NCBI GenBank assembly: GCA_029204225.1
Contig: CM055110.1
Location: 13,890,796-13,954,795, forward strand
Direction: 5' to 3'
Length of the DNA stretch: 64,000 nucleotides
Source of the DNA: Diphasiastrum complanatum
Taxonomy: Eukaryota > Streptophyta > Lycopodiopsida > Lycopodiales > Lycopodiaceae
The notes under the pieces were generated by a model that was not told the DNA's origin, searched no databases, and saw only the letters and a list, made by a program, of their open reading frames with translations. This document shows positions 47,654 through 56,098 of the stretch, piece by piece. A program made the position numbers and the translations under genes. Position 1 is the first letter of the stretch. Each line of letters begins with the position of its first letter.

Positions 47654-50172
47654 GGGCGCGCGTATGGGTTTTTCTATCGTGCCAAAAATTGAAAACAACC
47701 ACCTCTCGGGCCCGCGCTGTATCGCAAAAATATTTGCGTTTTTTCAATAGTCGTTTCAAACAATGAAACGCCGTTTCGAAACGGGGTCGTTTCGTACGTC
47801 CCGTTTTAAACGCGTTTCAGCGTTTGAAACGCGTTTCGAGGAAACATTGACCGACACCTATGCCACCACCTCCAGATCCGCATCGTCCATCTGCATCCTC
47901 TTAGCCATCCACATCTCGAGGCACCAGACAGATGACATGTCGAGATCTTTTAGAGAGGGGCAGCATAGAGAGGCCACCAGGACCATTGCACAGATGTTCT
48001 ATGACCTGAACCTCCCCTTCATCATGGCCACATCCTGCATCTTTCGAGAGGCTAGCGGGCCCACCTACATACCACCCACAGCCGATGCGCTTCGCGGCTC
48101 TTTGCTCCAGGAGCGGGTTGCATCCTTTAGAGAGAGACTAGCATCGTTGCAGGAGGCCTGGGATAGATACGGCTGCTCCATCATGGCTGATGGGTGGATT
48201 GATCATCGTAAATGTCCACTCATCAACGTGATTGTTTCCAGCTGCTACGGTTCCATGTGCCTACAATTTTTTTCATTAGTTGCTTGATCATTTACTGCGC
48301 AATGTCGATACAAAGGTTTCATAAGTTTTCAATTGATTGCAATGTGTTTCCAAGCTGTGCAATCGATGAATCTACATATCCAAGAACCAAGGAAATCAAC
48401 GGACATGAAGTTAGCTCACCACTTTGTGGGGGAGAAGGTACAATCCAAGGAGGTGCAACTACATCATGTACCATCATCCGAATGCATACCTGATATCTTA
48501 ACCAAGCCATTGTCCAAAGATCCATTTTACAAGTTAAGATACGCTCACGAGGGCACTTGCGGTTGTGGACTTTATCACACGCGCCGCACCACCGCCCTTT
48601 TCCGCACCCTGTTTCTCGGGGGGCTACCGCCCCCCGAACCCCCTGAGCATTTATTGAAAACCAGAGCAAATAACAACCAAATAGCTATTGAAGATAAGAT
48701 TTGTTTGTGCCCCATCTACTGCACTTCTGAGAGGCAAAACGCTGGTTTGACCATTGATCCCTTAAAAAAATTTAGATGAGGGTAATTGTTAGAAGGTGAT
48801 TTTCTTGTTGAAAAGTTCAAGAGTGAATTTGTTATCTGTCGGGGTTGTTGCAGTCGAACTTTTAAATCCTGATGATTTATGGATATTCACATATACTAAA
48901 GATTTCTGCTGTGCACGATCTTGCTGTATGTGGAAAGTTCATGGCTCAGAATACGAGTAAAATTGTTAGAAGCTGAGCTTGTAACCTTGTGGTGCAAGAG
49001 TCGGGAAATCAGGCTTGTAGGATTCTTCACATATAGGTTCTTGAGTGATGTATCATATGTGAGGTAAGGTTTTAAGGAAAGAGTCAACTGTTTTCTTGTT
49101 TTTCAGGGACATACAGCAAATGGTCAAAAAGACACTTTGGAAGGAAAAAATGAATCACTGGTGTGTGCAATCTGTCTAGAGAAAGTTATGTTTGAGGAGA
49201 CATCACTTGTCAAAGGATGTGATCATATGTACTGGTAATGGTTGTCACAATTTTCTCTGTAGGCTTTCTAGGGAAGCAGTGTTTGGCTGCCTAAGGTGAT
49301 ATTTTGCATGCAAGCTGGATAGTTGACGGCTTATCATTTGGTGCACATTGGATTTACCCCATTGTTTCAGCTGATTTTCCCATTTGCAGATCTCTTTTGA
49401 CATGTTTACAATAATCTTCTGAATGAGAATTACTTGTTACTCCTACAGTGTAACGTGCATTCTCCGTTGGGCCTCCTACAAGACAGAGCCATGGTGTCCT
49501 CAATGCCGACTTGCCTTTTCCTCATTATATGTGTACAAGGCACTTGATGGCAGGTAAGGAGGCATTGAGTAGTTTATGTAGTCTATATGTTTGCTTCAGT
49601 TCGCTATAAGATATTGCAGTCAATTGTTCATTATGCTGGTTTCTCAAAAAATATCCTATCTCAAATAAGGCATCGAGGCAGTAAATGTTGTTTGATTGTT
49701 ATGATTTGAAGATCCGCTTCTTGTCTGCTTGTTTCATAGTTTGAACGACTTTTTGATGGAGGAGAGTGTATGCCTGCTTCTACGAGCCGCATGGTTTAAG
49801 GCAATACCTGCAGTTAACGAGATTGAAGAACAAGACGACTATCTGGATGATGATGATTGCTATGAAGAATATTATTATACGTCAAATGTCCGGCTGGGGA
49901 ACCGGCGTTGGGGTGATAGTGGTTATGTACGAGGAGGGCGAAAGGAAGCAAGGCCTGTTAGTGTACGAAATGTTGCCTCAATTTCTCATGCATCTTGTTC
50001 TAGTGAGTCCTCATCCGTGTCCAAAAAAGAGAAAACTTTTCCCAAAGAAAGTGGAGGCAGACGTGCCAAAAGAGCGCAGAGACGGGAGGCAGCTGATCAG
50101 GAAGCAGCCTTAAAATCACAAGGAAATCAGAAGCAGCAACAGCAGTTAAAGGGAAGGCGAGCACTGCATTAA
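29792..50172 (+). CDS. RING-HC finger protein (probable E3 ubiquitin ligase) with a 19-kb intron
   Basis: Coding exons: 29792-30094, 49107-49234, 49449-49553, 49740-50172. All introns are GT-AG, phases agree, and the total is 969 nt, giving 322 residues. Exon 1 ([17 protein letters not shown]) is acidic. Exons 2 and 3 form a C3HC4 [43 protein letters not shown]. Splitting the second zinc pair with the YC codon across intron 3 restores the motif exactly. Exon 4 begins [20 protein letters not shown] and has [22 protein letters not shown], wording I know from Arabidopsis At3g05545/At5g19430-type RING/U-box proteins, then a Ser- and Lys/Arg/Gln-rich tail. RING-HC domains recruit E2 enzymes for ubiquitination; substrate is unknown. 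Intron 1 of the coding region (30095-49106, 19012 bp) is filled with transposons, yet every exon is clean, so the gene is probably still functional. Confidence 0.9.
30470..31929 (-). pseudogene. Copia gag region with primer binding site
   Basis: Reading leftward on the minus strand: primer site TGGTATCAGAGCAGG at 31929-31915 directly after the LTR, a leader rich in AGCGATCAG-like phrases, then gag at 31142-30861 ([30 protein letters not shown]), continuing after a stop at 30851-30654 ([10 protein letters not shown]) and [12 protein letters not shown] at about 30620. The UBN2-type Copia gag wording is clear. Protease, integrase and reverse transcriptase are absent and no second LTR was found, so this is a 5' fragment lying in the RING gene's large intron, antisense to it. 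Confidence 0.85.
31930..32382 (-). repeat. 5' LTR of the intronic Copia fragment
   Basis: Plus-strand ends are TGTCAGAA and CCTAACA (TG...CA), 453 bp. The inner end abuts the tRNA-Met primer site at once, which fixes that boundary. The outer end is placed by the terminal CA only. Confidence 0.7.
32490..33215 (-). pseudogene. Gypsy-type gag/protease relic
   Basis: A minus-strand start ([20 protein letters not shown]) at 33215 is followed by frame-broken text and a protease core [13 protein letters not shown] at about 32790-32750. That has the D-T-G active-site triad and the H-N-V-I continuation typical of Ty3/Gypsy proteases. Downstream, [20 protein letters not shown] fits the protease C-terminal part. 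Stops interrupt it, and it ends next to the Copia LTR at 32382. Sequence at about 34300-34560 resembles Gypsy LTR text but has no measurable boundary. Confidence 0.6.
34735..34820. repeat. (AC)n microsatellite with (ACGC) interruption
   Basis: About 27 AC dinucleotides, a short ACGC run, then further AC. It lies just before the first hAT block in the RING intron. Confidence 0.95.
35001..35122. repeat. CG-rich palindromic repeats followed by (AT)n
   Basis: A perfect 14-bp palindrome TCGGACGCGTCCGA lies at 35021-35034, followed by repeated CCGGACGCGGACG phrases, then (TA)n at 35094-35122. Similar CG-palindromes precede another hAT fragment at 47.8 kb, so they may be hAT subterminal repeats. 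Confidence 0.65.
35290..36505 (+). pseudogene. hAT transposase N-terminal part (DUF659-like), duplicated
   Basis: Two similar copies of the same coding block occur. Copy 1 at about 35298-35668 is followed, after an LTR-like insert, by [17 protein letters not shown] at about 36088-36140. Copy 2 at about 36147-36505 reads [18 protein letters not shown] and [18 protein letters not shown] before stopping. The [10 protein letters not shown] motif is the DUF659 signature of hAT transposases and carries a catalytic Asp. Frameshifts and stops are present in copy 1; copy 2 is open for about 100 codons and then runs into a Gypsy relic at about 36505. Confidence 0.8.
35669..36081. repeat. Solo-LTR-like insert in hAT coding DNA
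   Basis: The segment begins TGTCGG and ends CTAACA and separates two pieces of hAT coding sequence. It is GC-richer than the rest and has no reading frame of its own family. I could not confirm a 5-bp target-site duplication, and a few codons are duplicated at the edges, so a simple solo LTR is not proved. Confidence 0.4.
36505..38719 (+). pseudogene. Gypsy polyprotein relic (protease end, RT, RNase H, integrase zinc finger)
   Basis: Order: end of protease (VDVILGKEW), then reverse transcriptase ([45 protein letters not shown], catalytic [11 protein letters not shown] at 37425-37455), [14 protein letters not shown], RNase H ([32 protein letters not shown]) and an HHCC integrase zinc finger ([22 protein letters not shown]). 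Frames change near 37240, 37430, 37911 and 38610, and a stop interrupts at 38359-38361. No LTR borders it. It lies between two parts of a hAT gene. It is related to, but clearly different from, the young Gypsy element that follows. Confidence 0.88.
38804..38880 (+). pseudogene. hAT transposase exon, left part, split by the Gypsy element
   Basis: After a TGTGCAG acceptor the frame reads [23 protein letters not shown]-x3-RW followed by H-x3-A is the hAT catalytic-domain pattern, whose continuation AHMLHPLF appears at 44765, beyond the Gypsy element. The Gypsy insertion site is inside this codon series. Confidence 0.75.
38881..39238 (+). repeat. 5' LTR of the Gypsy element
   Basis: 358 bp, TGTTACGAGC to ATCTATTACA. 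It begins with the palindrome-like TTACGAGCTCGTAA (38883-38896). Its end is fixed by the primer site one base later. Confidence 0.96.
39240..39252 (+). other. Primer binding site (initiator Met tRNA)
   Basis: TGGTATCAGAGCC, one base after the 5' LTR. It is complementary to the 3' end of plant initiator methionine tRNA and primes minus-strand DNA synthesis. Confidence 0.93.
39253..40132 (+). other. Gypsy leader with 91-92-bp periodic units
   Basis: CAGCG occurs at 39428, 39519, 39610, 39701, 39793 and 39885, with spacings of 91, 91, 91, 92 and 92. The first three continue as CAGCGCTG (palindrome AGCGCT) and the last three as CAGCGAGG. The sequence between is diverged but tends to contain inverted segments, for example AAATCAGATT with AATCTGATTT at about 39723-39766 and GTTGCTA with TAGCAAC at about 39624-39687. 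This looks like an old tandem array in the region where packaging and dimerisation signals reside. Confidence 0.7.
40133..43220 (+). pseudogene. Gypsy gag-pro-RT polyprotein with lost RNase H
   Basis: An intact 807-codon frame (40133-42556) gives gag ([15 protein letters not shown]; coiled region near residues 50-80), a CCHC knuckle [14 protein letters not shown] (residues ~343-356), a protease with [13 protein letters not shown] (~residue 435; D-D-G-A instead of the usual D-T/S-G), and reverse transcriptase with [22 protein letters not shown] and [11 protein letters not shown] (~residue 780). A TAG at 42557 interrupts; the frame continues as [19 protein letters not shown] and [10 protein letters not shown], then shifts by one base near 42823. 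RNase H starts ([13 protein letters not shown]) but jumps at once to post-RNase-H linker text ([11 protein letters not shown]). About 100 residues are missing without loss of frame, before the HHCC finger of integrase. Confidence 0.92.
43221..44390 (+). pseudogene. Gypsy integrase with C-terminal chromodomain
   Basis: A 369-codon open frame begins at 43281; the preceding CQKCQ at about 43230-43245 completes the zinc finger. The D-D-35-E catalytic core is visible as [20 protein letters not shown] and [11 protein letters not shown], with [13 protein letters not shown] and [17 protein letters not shown] between and after. The end reads [19 protein letters not shown], a chromodomain core (L-V-K-W-...-TWE), which assigns the element to the chromoviruses; in that group the domain directs insertion to modified chromatin. 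The integrase itself has no lesion, but no start of its own is expected, since it is normally released from the polyprotein. Confidence 0.93.
44388..44401 (+). other. Polypurine tract
   Basis: AAGGGGGAGGGAG immediately before the 3' LTR; it primes plus-strand DNA synthesis. Confidence 0.9.
44402..44759 (+). repeat. 3' LTR of the Gypsy element
   Basis: 358 bp, same ends as the 5' LTR. Differences I can see from the 5' copy: C to T in GGGAACAxAGATAGG, C to T in GGCAAGAxAGTG, G to A in GCCCCCxGTTGG, and CT to AG in GGGCTxxGAGG, that is about five in 358. Confidence 0.96.
44760..45380 (+). pseudogene. hAT transposase C-terminal part (right of the Gypsy insertion)
   Basis: It continues the exon interrupted at 38880: [11 protein letters not shown], then [21 protein letters not shown], which is the start of the hAT dimerisation domain. 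The exon ends at CAG|GTATGC near 45042. The next exon starts after CCACAG at about 45132 with CAASVCERN, a stop where Trp is expected, then [19 protein letters not shown]-x-IH-x-RRN is the hAT dimerisation signature, so a TGG to TAG change has disabled it. A second stop follows near 45238. Confidence 0.85.
45499..47270 (-). pseudogene. Second hAT transposase gene, minus strand, introns retained
   Basis: On the minus strand: N-terminal part ([26 protein letters not shown] with a stop, [16 protein letters not shown]) at about 47130-46870; the DUF659 block at 46650-46440 with [20 protein letters not shown] and [12 protein letters not shown]; then a [14 protein letters not shown] block at 46200-46040 with [20 protein letters not shown]; then [22 protein letters not shown] and [15 protein letters not shown] at 45936-45550. 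The order matches hAT transposases. Between blocks lie intron-like stretches of CAAGTTGCAAA/AACTTGAAAG simple sequence. The C-terminal dimerisation domain is missing. A stop before the N-terminal Pro and scattered frame changes suggest it is inactive. Confidence 0.82.
47407..47651. repeat. Long (AC)n and (CT)n microsatellites
   Basis: CACACA runs interrupted by AAACACTCCCTCTCTTT (repeated three to four times) occupy 47407-47597, then an uninterrupted (CT)27 lies at 47598-47651. It sits at the outer edge of two hAT fragments. Confidence 0.95.
47771..47837. repeat. CG-rich palindromes before a hAT fragment
   Basis: Perfect palindromes CCGTTTCGAAACGG (47771-47784) and GAAACGCGTTTC (47826-47837), with further GTTTCG/CGAAAC words between. 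They resemble the CG palindromes at 35.0 kb that also precede hAT coding DNA. Confidence 0.7.
47860..48290 (+). pseudogene. Third hAT transposase fragment (DUF659-like)
   Basis: An open stretch reads [19 protein letters not shown], then [20 protein letters not shown] and [20 protein letters not shown], then VSSCYGSM. It aligns with the block at 36.2-36.5 kb. It breaks off at about 48260-48290, where a Copia piece starts. Confidence 0.75.
48333..48545 (+). pseudogene. Copia RNase H C-terminal fragment
   Basis: The frame reads [20 protein letters not shown], then [20 protein letters not shown]. This is the end of Copia RNase H (…HFIREKV…VPT…ADILTK). Only about 70 codons remain, fused to the hAT fragment on the left. 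The remaining 500 bp before exon 2 of the RING gene hold nothing I recognise. Confidence 0.8.
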
Positions 50173-50587
50173 ACTATCCATCCCTGCTAGTTATGCTTTA
50201 GATTTACGAAAAACCTATGTCTCCATAAGCTGAAATTGCTGCATAATCTCATGAAGAGTACTTTTGTCAATGCTATTGAGCTGTTGATCAGGACACTGCA
50301 AACCTGCCGCTGCTGACTGACTTGGACTTATAGATGTGTATTATTCCTTTTCACTCCATATAAGAAACGTGTAAAACTGTATTACTCTGATATTCTGACA
50401 GTTGCCTGTGAGCCTCCACAATAATGATTGGGATTTACTTAGTTTTACTGTCCAGTTCTTAGGGAAGTTTGGACAGGAGGCTTTGTAGACATTGGCTTTG
50501 ACACTGTAGTTCAATGAAGTTCTATAATTATTTCATGTATATATTGACAGTATTGTTACCAACTCTCTGCACTCACTGCTGGGAAAT

Positions 50588-50829
50588 TTTTTACATATAT
50601 AGAAATCAATAGGAACAATAAATGCTTAAATATCTGCATCCTTTGGCCATGAGCGATTTCAGAAGAGGAATATGCTGTTTGCTATGATTAGTAGTGCCTT
50701 GAAACAACTTTTTACATATATAGAAATCAATAGGAGCAATAAATGCTTAAATATCTGCATCCTGTAGCCATGAGCAATTTCAGAAGAGGAATATGCTGTT
50801 TGCTATGATTAGTAGTGCCTTGAAACAAC
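50588..50829. repeat. 121-bp tandem duplication downstream of the RING gene
   Basis: Two head-to-tail copies (about 50588-50708 and 50709-50829) share TTACATATATAGAAATCAAT and end in TAGTAGTGCCTTGAAACAAC, with only about four to five differences. It lies about 415 bp after the stop codon, possibly within or just beyond the 3' untranslated region. Confidence 0.9.
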
Positions 50830-52745
50830 TAGCATTGTGTAAAAGAATGGCTGGCATCACCTATTGACTTTGTTAAAGATGTGCCCTGTGACATTTTTTG
50901 ATTGGGAAGGGTTATTCCATTCTATTTGAATGTCCTCGGAAAGCAAAATGGAGGAGACATTTTCAACTAACGACATTTTAACCTGAGCAGTCTTGTTGCT
51001 TTTGAAATGGAGTTGTCCGATGCTACTGAAGAAGCGTAAGCTTTTGATTTGTTGAGTATGTTAGTGCAATGACCTGAGGGATGTTGTAGCATTTGGTCCG
51101 TGCTATGCATGGAAGTGATGGGCTTGAGACTTTGTGGTGCCCTCCATAATTTTGAAGATTGCATGCCTCCTTTGTTATGTTGGGTTGTATCTCAGACCTA
51201 GTATTGATATATAATACAACATCTCAGATCTGTGATTCTTCGATTTTTTTAAAAGCACAACCCTGCCTGTGAAATAAGAGCCACAAATGGCCTCCTCGCT
51301 AGCAAATCCACACTAATGTACGACGTGTCCTTGCAATGTCCCTTATAAATGTTTGAAAATCACTGGTTGCCTTTTCTCTGAATTGTAGATGACCTGACAA
51401 AATTTAGATCTTTGTGGCATAATTAGTTATCGATGATGCGTGTTCATTTTACTTTCTCAAAATGTTCAAAACTATGACCAGTTGCCAAAATTCACGTCTG
51501 TACTTATATCAAGACTACTTAGGATTAAAAGTTTATTTAATACAAGCAACCAAAAATAGCACTTGAATGACTGGTTTACTCATACTATCCCCTCGTTGGG
51601 TCATTTTTATTCTCATCCAAAGATCATAATGATCAGATGTCGTATACTAGTGTAAAAATCTGTTGAGTCTTTGCTCATCATCCACCGAAAAAGTTTGGTT
51701 TCAAACTGTAAACTTCATTAACGCTTCTGGACAACGATGGTGCACTTGATAGGACAATCGCTGATGAATGTATAGTTTTGAGGTTACTTTGGTAAAGTAG
51801 GGGCCGATGGCCAGCATTTTCTTATGGAGTGGTAGATCGCACTTCTACGTGCTTCCTGGAACGCTTCAGATTCTGACATGATTATATAAGTTGATGCTTG
51901 CCTTATGTGTGGGTTTCTGCTATGTAAGAATGCATATGACAGTGGATCAATACACCATTGCTCTTTGTGTGGATTTTCGCTTTTCAAAATGCATGGTGAC
52001 AAGCGGATCGCTCTATCTGCCGTTTTGTATCAAAACCAATACTATATGAGTATACATGCAATGCATAACACTGTTTTGGCTCACTACTAGTCACAGTTGG
52101 CCGCCCAACTTACTTCTATATTATCTCAGTTGCACATACTGACATTGATAGGGAATGACAAACTGACATTGATAGGGAATGAGATACGTGGTTGCTCATA
52201 AGAATGGTAATGTAATGTAGTGTCTTTGGCTACCATTTTGAGAGGTTCTATTAAGCAATATTAGTAGTATCAACCTTGAAAGTAATGATGCGAAAACGAT
52301 TATAATGTTTGCAAAACGTGCTGAAAATTAAGGTTTGAAGTAATGTGGGGCTTTCTTACAATACGATACTCTTATAACCATAACACACTACCTTTAACTC
52401 ATTATTCTCGGTGTGTAATCACTAGTATATAAGGAAGATCTCGTTTAAAGCGATTGGAGATGGATAGCTCGTTGAAAATCTCTTTACCTCGCATCCAGGT
52501 ATGAAGCCATATGAGGTAACATCGATTTGAATGATGCTTTCGATAATCTGTGACGGTTTATGCATACATGAGGATATTTACGATAGACTTTAAATGATTA
52601 CTCTTATAAATAGTTACAAAGAGTACCTACTTTTCACATCTTTTAAATTGGTAAGGTGCTAGTTATGATACTTATAACAAGGATAATATATATTGGGCTT
52701 AAGAGCAGTTTCTTTTGAGTAAGTTATGAATTTTGTAAGAGCTTG
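50830..52745. other. Intergenic DNA, no recognised gene
   Basis: About 1.9 kb of AT-rich sequence. A small tandem copy of TGACATTGATAGGGAATGA occurs at about 52140-52182. No protein or RNA family is recognised. Confidence 0.5.
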
Positions 52746-52749
52746 ACCT

Positions 52750-53450
52750 TGACGTGCTTGAACGGCATGGATTTGCCCAAGCCATAAGGTGCTTGGACTC
52801 CCTATGACTTTTGTGGGAGCACCTGGGGCTAGTATGGCACGGATCTACCCTAGTACCTAGCACTTATGTCAAAGTCATGTCTCTTGTTATATGTGTATTG
52901 AAAGATAGCTTTGTACATGTAGAAGGCTTATGCGAACTCAATACATTCTTTTTGCTTGTACTGATCATTATGTCATCTGCCCTGATACGGTTTTGTTAAA
53001 GGGCAGAATGTATTGCTAATTATGAAATGCATGATAGGGAAGATTGGATGTATTATTTTTATTTACAATCAAGCTGATAAGGTAGTGAATTTTGTTTCGG
53101 ACATGGATAACAACTGATGCTAAGCCATGATACGTGTCTTCCTCACGTAACTAACTTGTGCGATTGTGTTTTGTGGGATGGTGGCAGGTAATAGCTGAGT
53201 GTCCTAAAACTTGCTTCGCTTTATGGTACTTTGTACTGTTAGACTTTATACAGCTTTGTTCTTACCTGTTATGCTATAAATTGAAGGGTTCAAAGGGTTT
53301 GGTCTTGACTTGTCAAGAGGGACTATGTGAAATCTTGTTACTCTCTCTCTAGCATCTCTGATGCCACCCCGACTGCCCTTTGGCCGGGGTAGTACCAAAC
53401 CTTTACCTTTACTTGTATTTTATGGCTAACTAGGTCTGTTTTATGGTTTA
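52750..53450 (+). repeat. Dispersed ~700-bp repeat, copy 2
   Basis: Colinear partner of the repeat at 24208-24915, in the same orientation. It ends where a minus-strand Copia relic begins. Confidence 0.75.
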
Positions 53451-53459
53451 GTCCACATG

Positions 53460-54257
53460 ATGGTTTCGTGACGCAGTTGCACGTGGTTATGGGGAGCCCC
53501 TTTGGTCATGACGTACATAAGAGATCCTATAATAGAATGGTAAGGATACTCACGCATCTGCTGTTTCTCATGAATTGTTTGGGGACACTGGTCCTTTGAC
53601 AATTTGAGACCTGATTCCATTGGCGAGAGAGGTACCTTGTAATTAATCAGATTATATCTTACTAACATGTTGTAGATGTACCTCTGTTGTGTAATGTAGA
53701 CCAACTTCTGTTTTCTGTCTCTGTGGATTTGTATACCAAGGCAGAAATGAGCTTCGCCCAGTTCGGTCATGTCGAACTCGGAAGATAGCATTATCTTGGC
53801 CTCTTTTATCAAATTGATACTGTTGCTGAAAAGCAATGTATCATCCATGTATAAAGTGATAATGATAAAAGACTGCTGCACTGCTTTGAAGTAAACATTT
53901 GAATTTAAAGAGCTAGGTGTGTAGCCGTGATCAATAAGGAAAGTATTGATCTTTTGAAACTATGCTCGAGCATATTGCTTCAAGCCATAAAGTGCCTTAT
54001 GGAGTTTAGACACATGATTGTGTTTACCCTCGATAATATAACCTTTGGGTTGCACTATATAAATGTCTTCTTCGATAATTCCATTGAGATATATGGCTGT
54101 ATGTACATCTATTTGATGTATTTCCAAGTCTGTTGCAGTGGCAAATGATAGCAAAAGTCGAATAGAAGAATGCTTGACTTAGTGTAATTGACGTTGTATA
54201 CCTGAGAAAATCCTCTACCGACAAGTCGTGCGTTTCTCCTGTTGATGCTTCCATCTG
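53460..54257 (-). pseudogene. Copia reverse transcriptase relic
   Basis: On the minus strand: ADGSINRRNARLVGRGFSQ, then TATDLEIHQIDVHTAIYLNG, LHKALYGLKQYARA, the catalytic YMDD box (IITLYMDDTLLFS), GEAHFCLGIQIHRD and YHSIIGSLMYVM. Frame changes occur near 54160 and 53900 and a stop precedes the YMDD block. Integrase and the beginning of reverse transcriptase are cut off by the LTR at 54258. This is a third Copia lineage (YMDD rather than the YVDD seen at 10.2 kb). Confidence 0.85.
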
Positions 54258-54865
54258 CCATATTTGGCATATTGAGGTCAAAACTTGTTTTAGACTTAGA
54301 GGTTGACTTTTCAAAGTTCGTTAGTCTAAATTTCATTTGAATAAACACTTTTTGAAAGTGTGGGAAAGTTAGAATGCGAGTTTGAGTAGATTCAATTTGA
54401 ATAGTTGGGTACATTGAATCTAGACCCAAAATTAGTAGAGTTAGCATTTTGGTGAGAAAGCCAAGTGGCCAAATAGGGTTTGGACCTGCTATAAAAGGAT
54501 GTAACTCATGGAGAGAGTGATCTTCTCTCTTCTCTATCTCATTTCATGCTTATACATGGTTCTCTTGGGTTCTACTATCCATTGGTGCACTATCTTGGTG
54601 ATTGCTTGCAATTCTATGTGTAGAATGATCTATATTTGCTATTTTTGGATCCACACGTGTGAAATACAATAGCTTGCTGGTTTTGTATGGACAACAACAA
54701 TACATAATCATTTCATTCAAGTTTGATCAAGTTCTATTAGTGTTTGCATCTCAAATTGTGTGTAGATGCTGATTTTTCTACATTGGTGAGATTGGTAGTG
54801 TATTTTTCTTTCTAACCAAAGATCATTCAAGTAGATTGGATCTTAAGGATCTGAAATCTTTCACA
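54258..54865 (+). repeat. 5' LTR (5' end truncated) of the Copia element
   Basis: It starts at CCATATTTGGC, corresponding to 56909 in the 3' LTR, directly after Copia reverse transcriptase sequence of opposite orientation. A CTATAAAAGG TATA box at about 54490-54499 should drive transcription. Confidence 0.88.
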
Positions 54866-55223
54866 GGGTATCAAAGCTTGTGTTTTAGGTTATGAAGGAG
54901 GAAATCAGATCTATCAATGATTGGTGAAGATATCAAGTCTAGAGCATGCTAGAGAGGATTCTACACCAAAATCAGATATTTTGCTTTTGTAGATTGGATC
55001 TTTTGTAGATCAATTTTGTCAAAACCCTAATTTTGACTGGATCTCTAGATAGTGAGGTTTCTAGACTTCATTTGAGTGTGTTTCAATCTTAGGAAGTGAC
55101 AAAAGTCATTAGATTGAGGATAGATCATAGGTTGATCAAGATTCCATGATTCTATGTGTTGATTTGCTTGGATAATTGCTAGAAGAGAATTTGTGAGATA
55201 GTTTCAAATCTTGGTGATTTCTT

Positions 55224-56098
55224 TTGAAAGCATTTGTTTTTGTTAAAAGGAGTGCTTTGTGCATTGAAGCAGGTTGGAAGAGAAGATCAGGTCATTGCTA
55301 CATGACAGCTTCAATTGGAGTCATGTTGGAAGCCAATGATAGGCTTACCTCAAGTAACTATTCATTGTGGAAAGTGAGGATGGAGTCACTTCTTGAGATG
55401 AATGATGTTTTGGATATTGTTGTAGGTTTGGAGGAGAGACCAGCAACACAACAAGATCAATTGAGGTATGACAAGAGGGCCAAGAAGGCTCTACACATGA
55501 TAAAGATGAATGTTACCAATGAACTTCTCAAGGAAGTTGGTAAGTGCACATCATCTTTGGAAGCTTGGAATTCATTGAAGAAGCTTTATGAATCTAAGTC
55601 TACTTCTAGAGTGTTAACTCTAAGAAGTTTCTTGTTTGCAAAAGAATGAAGAAAGTCTAAGTACTTTTGTTTTGAGAATGAAAGCATTGAATGATGAGTT
55701 ACCTTGCATAGATGAAAGCATTAAGGAAGGAGAGCTTATTCAAGTGATTCTTAATGGCTTGTTGGATGCTCATGCTAACATTGTTCAAAGTATTGCTATT
55801 CAAAAGACTTTGCCAAGTTTGATGGATCTTCAAGAGATCTTGATCAATGAGGAATATAGGCTTCAAGCAAGAGGTGGATCTACATCGACACTTCAAGAGG
55901 ATGCTATGTTCACAAAGGGCAAATTCAAGAGCAAAAACAAAAGCAAGTGGTCTAAAGGGCAAGATCAAGTGGATGCTTCTTCAAGTGGCAAAAAAAAGGA
56001 TAGATCAAAGCTCAAGTGCTTCTATTGTGGCATCAAAGGACACTTTGCAAGTCAGAGTGCTACAAGAAGAAGAGAGATCAAGGAGACAAGCAAGGTAA
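55224..56098 (+). pseudogene. Copia gag, one frameshift
   Basis: The first frame (55224-55649) contains NDRLTSSNYSLWKVRMESLL, LDIVVGLEERPAT and LEAWNSLKKLYESKS. A frame change at about 55645 leads to NEESLSTFVLRMKALNDELP and the zinc knuckle CFYCGIKGHFAS, whose last Cys is displaced by a further frame change near 56055 (ECYKKKRDQGDKQG). The true start is probably the ATG at 55301 or 55325, since gag-like text begins at LEANDRL. Confidence 0.85.

Noticed and set aside
47501-47759. Arg-Glu repeat and Cys-Val repeat ORFs
   Set aside because: Direct translation of the (CT)n and (AC)n microsatellites.
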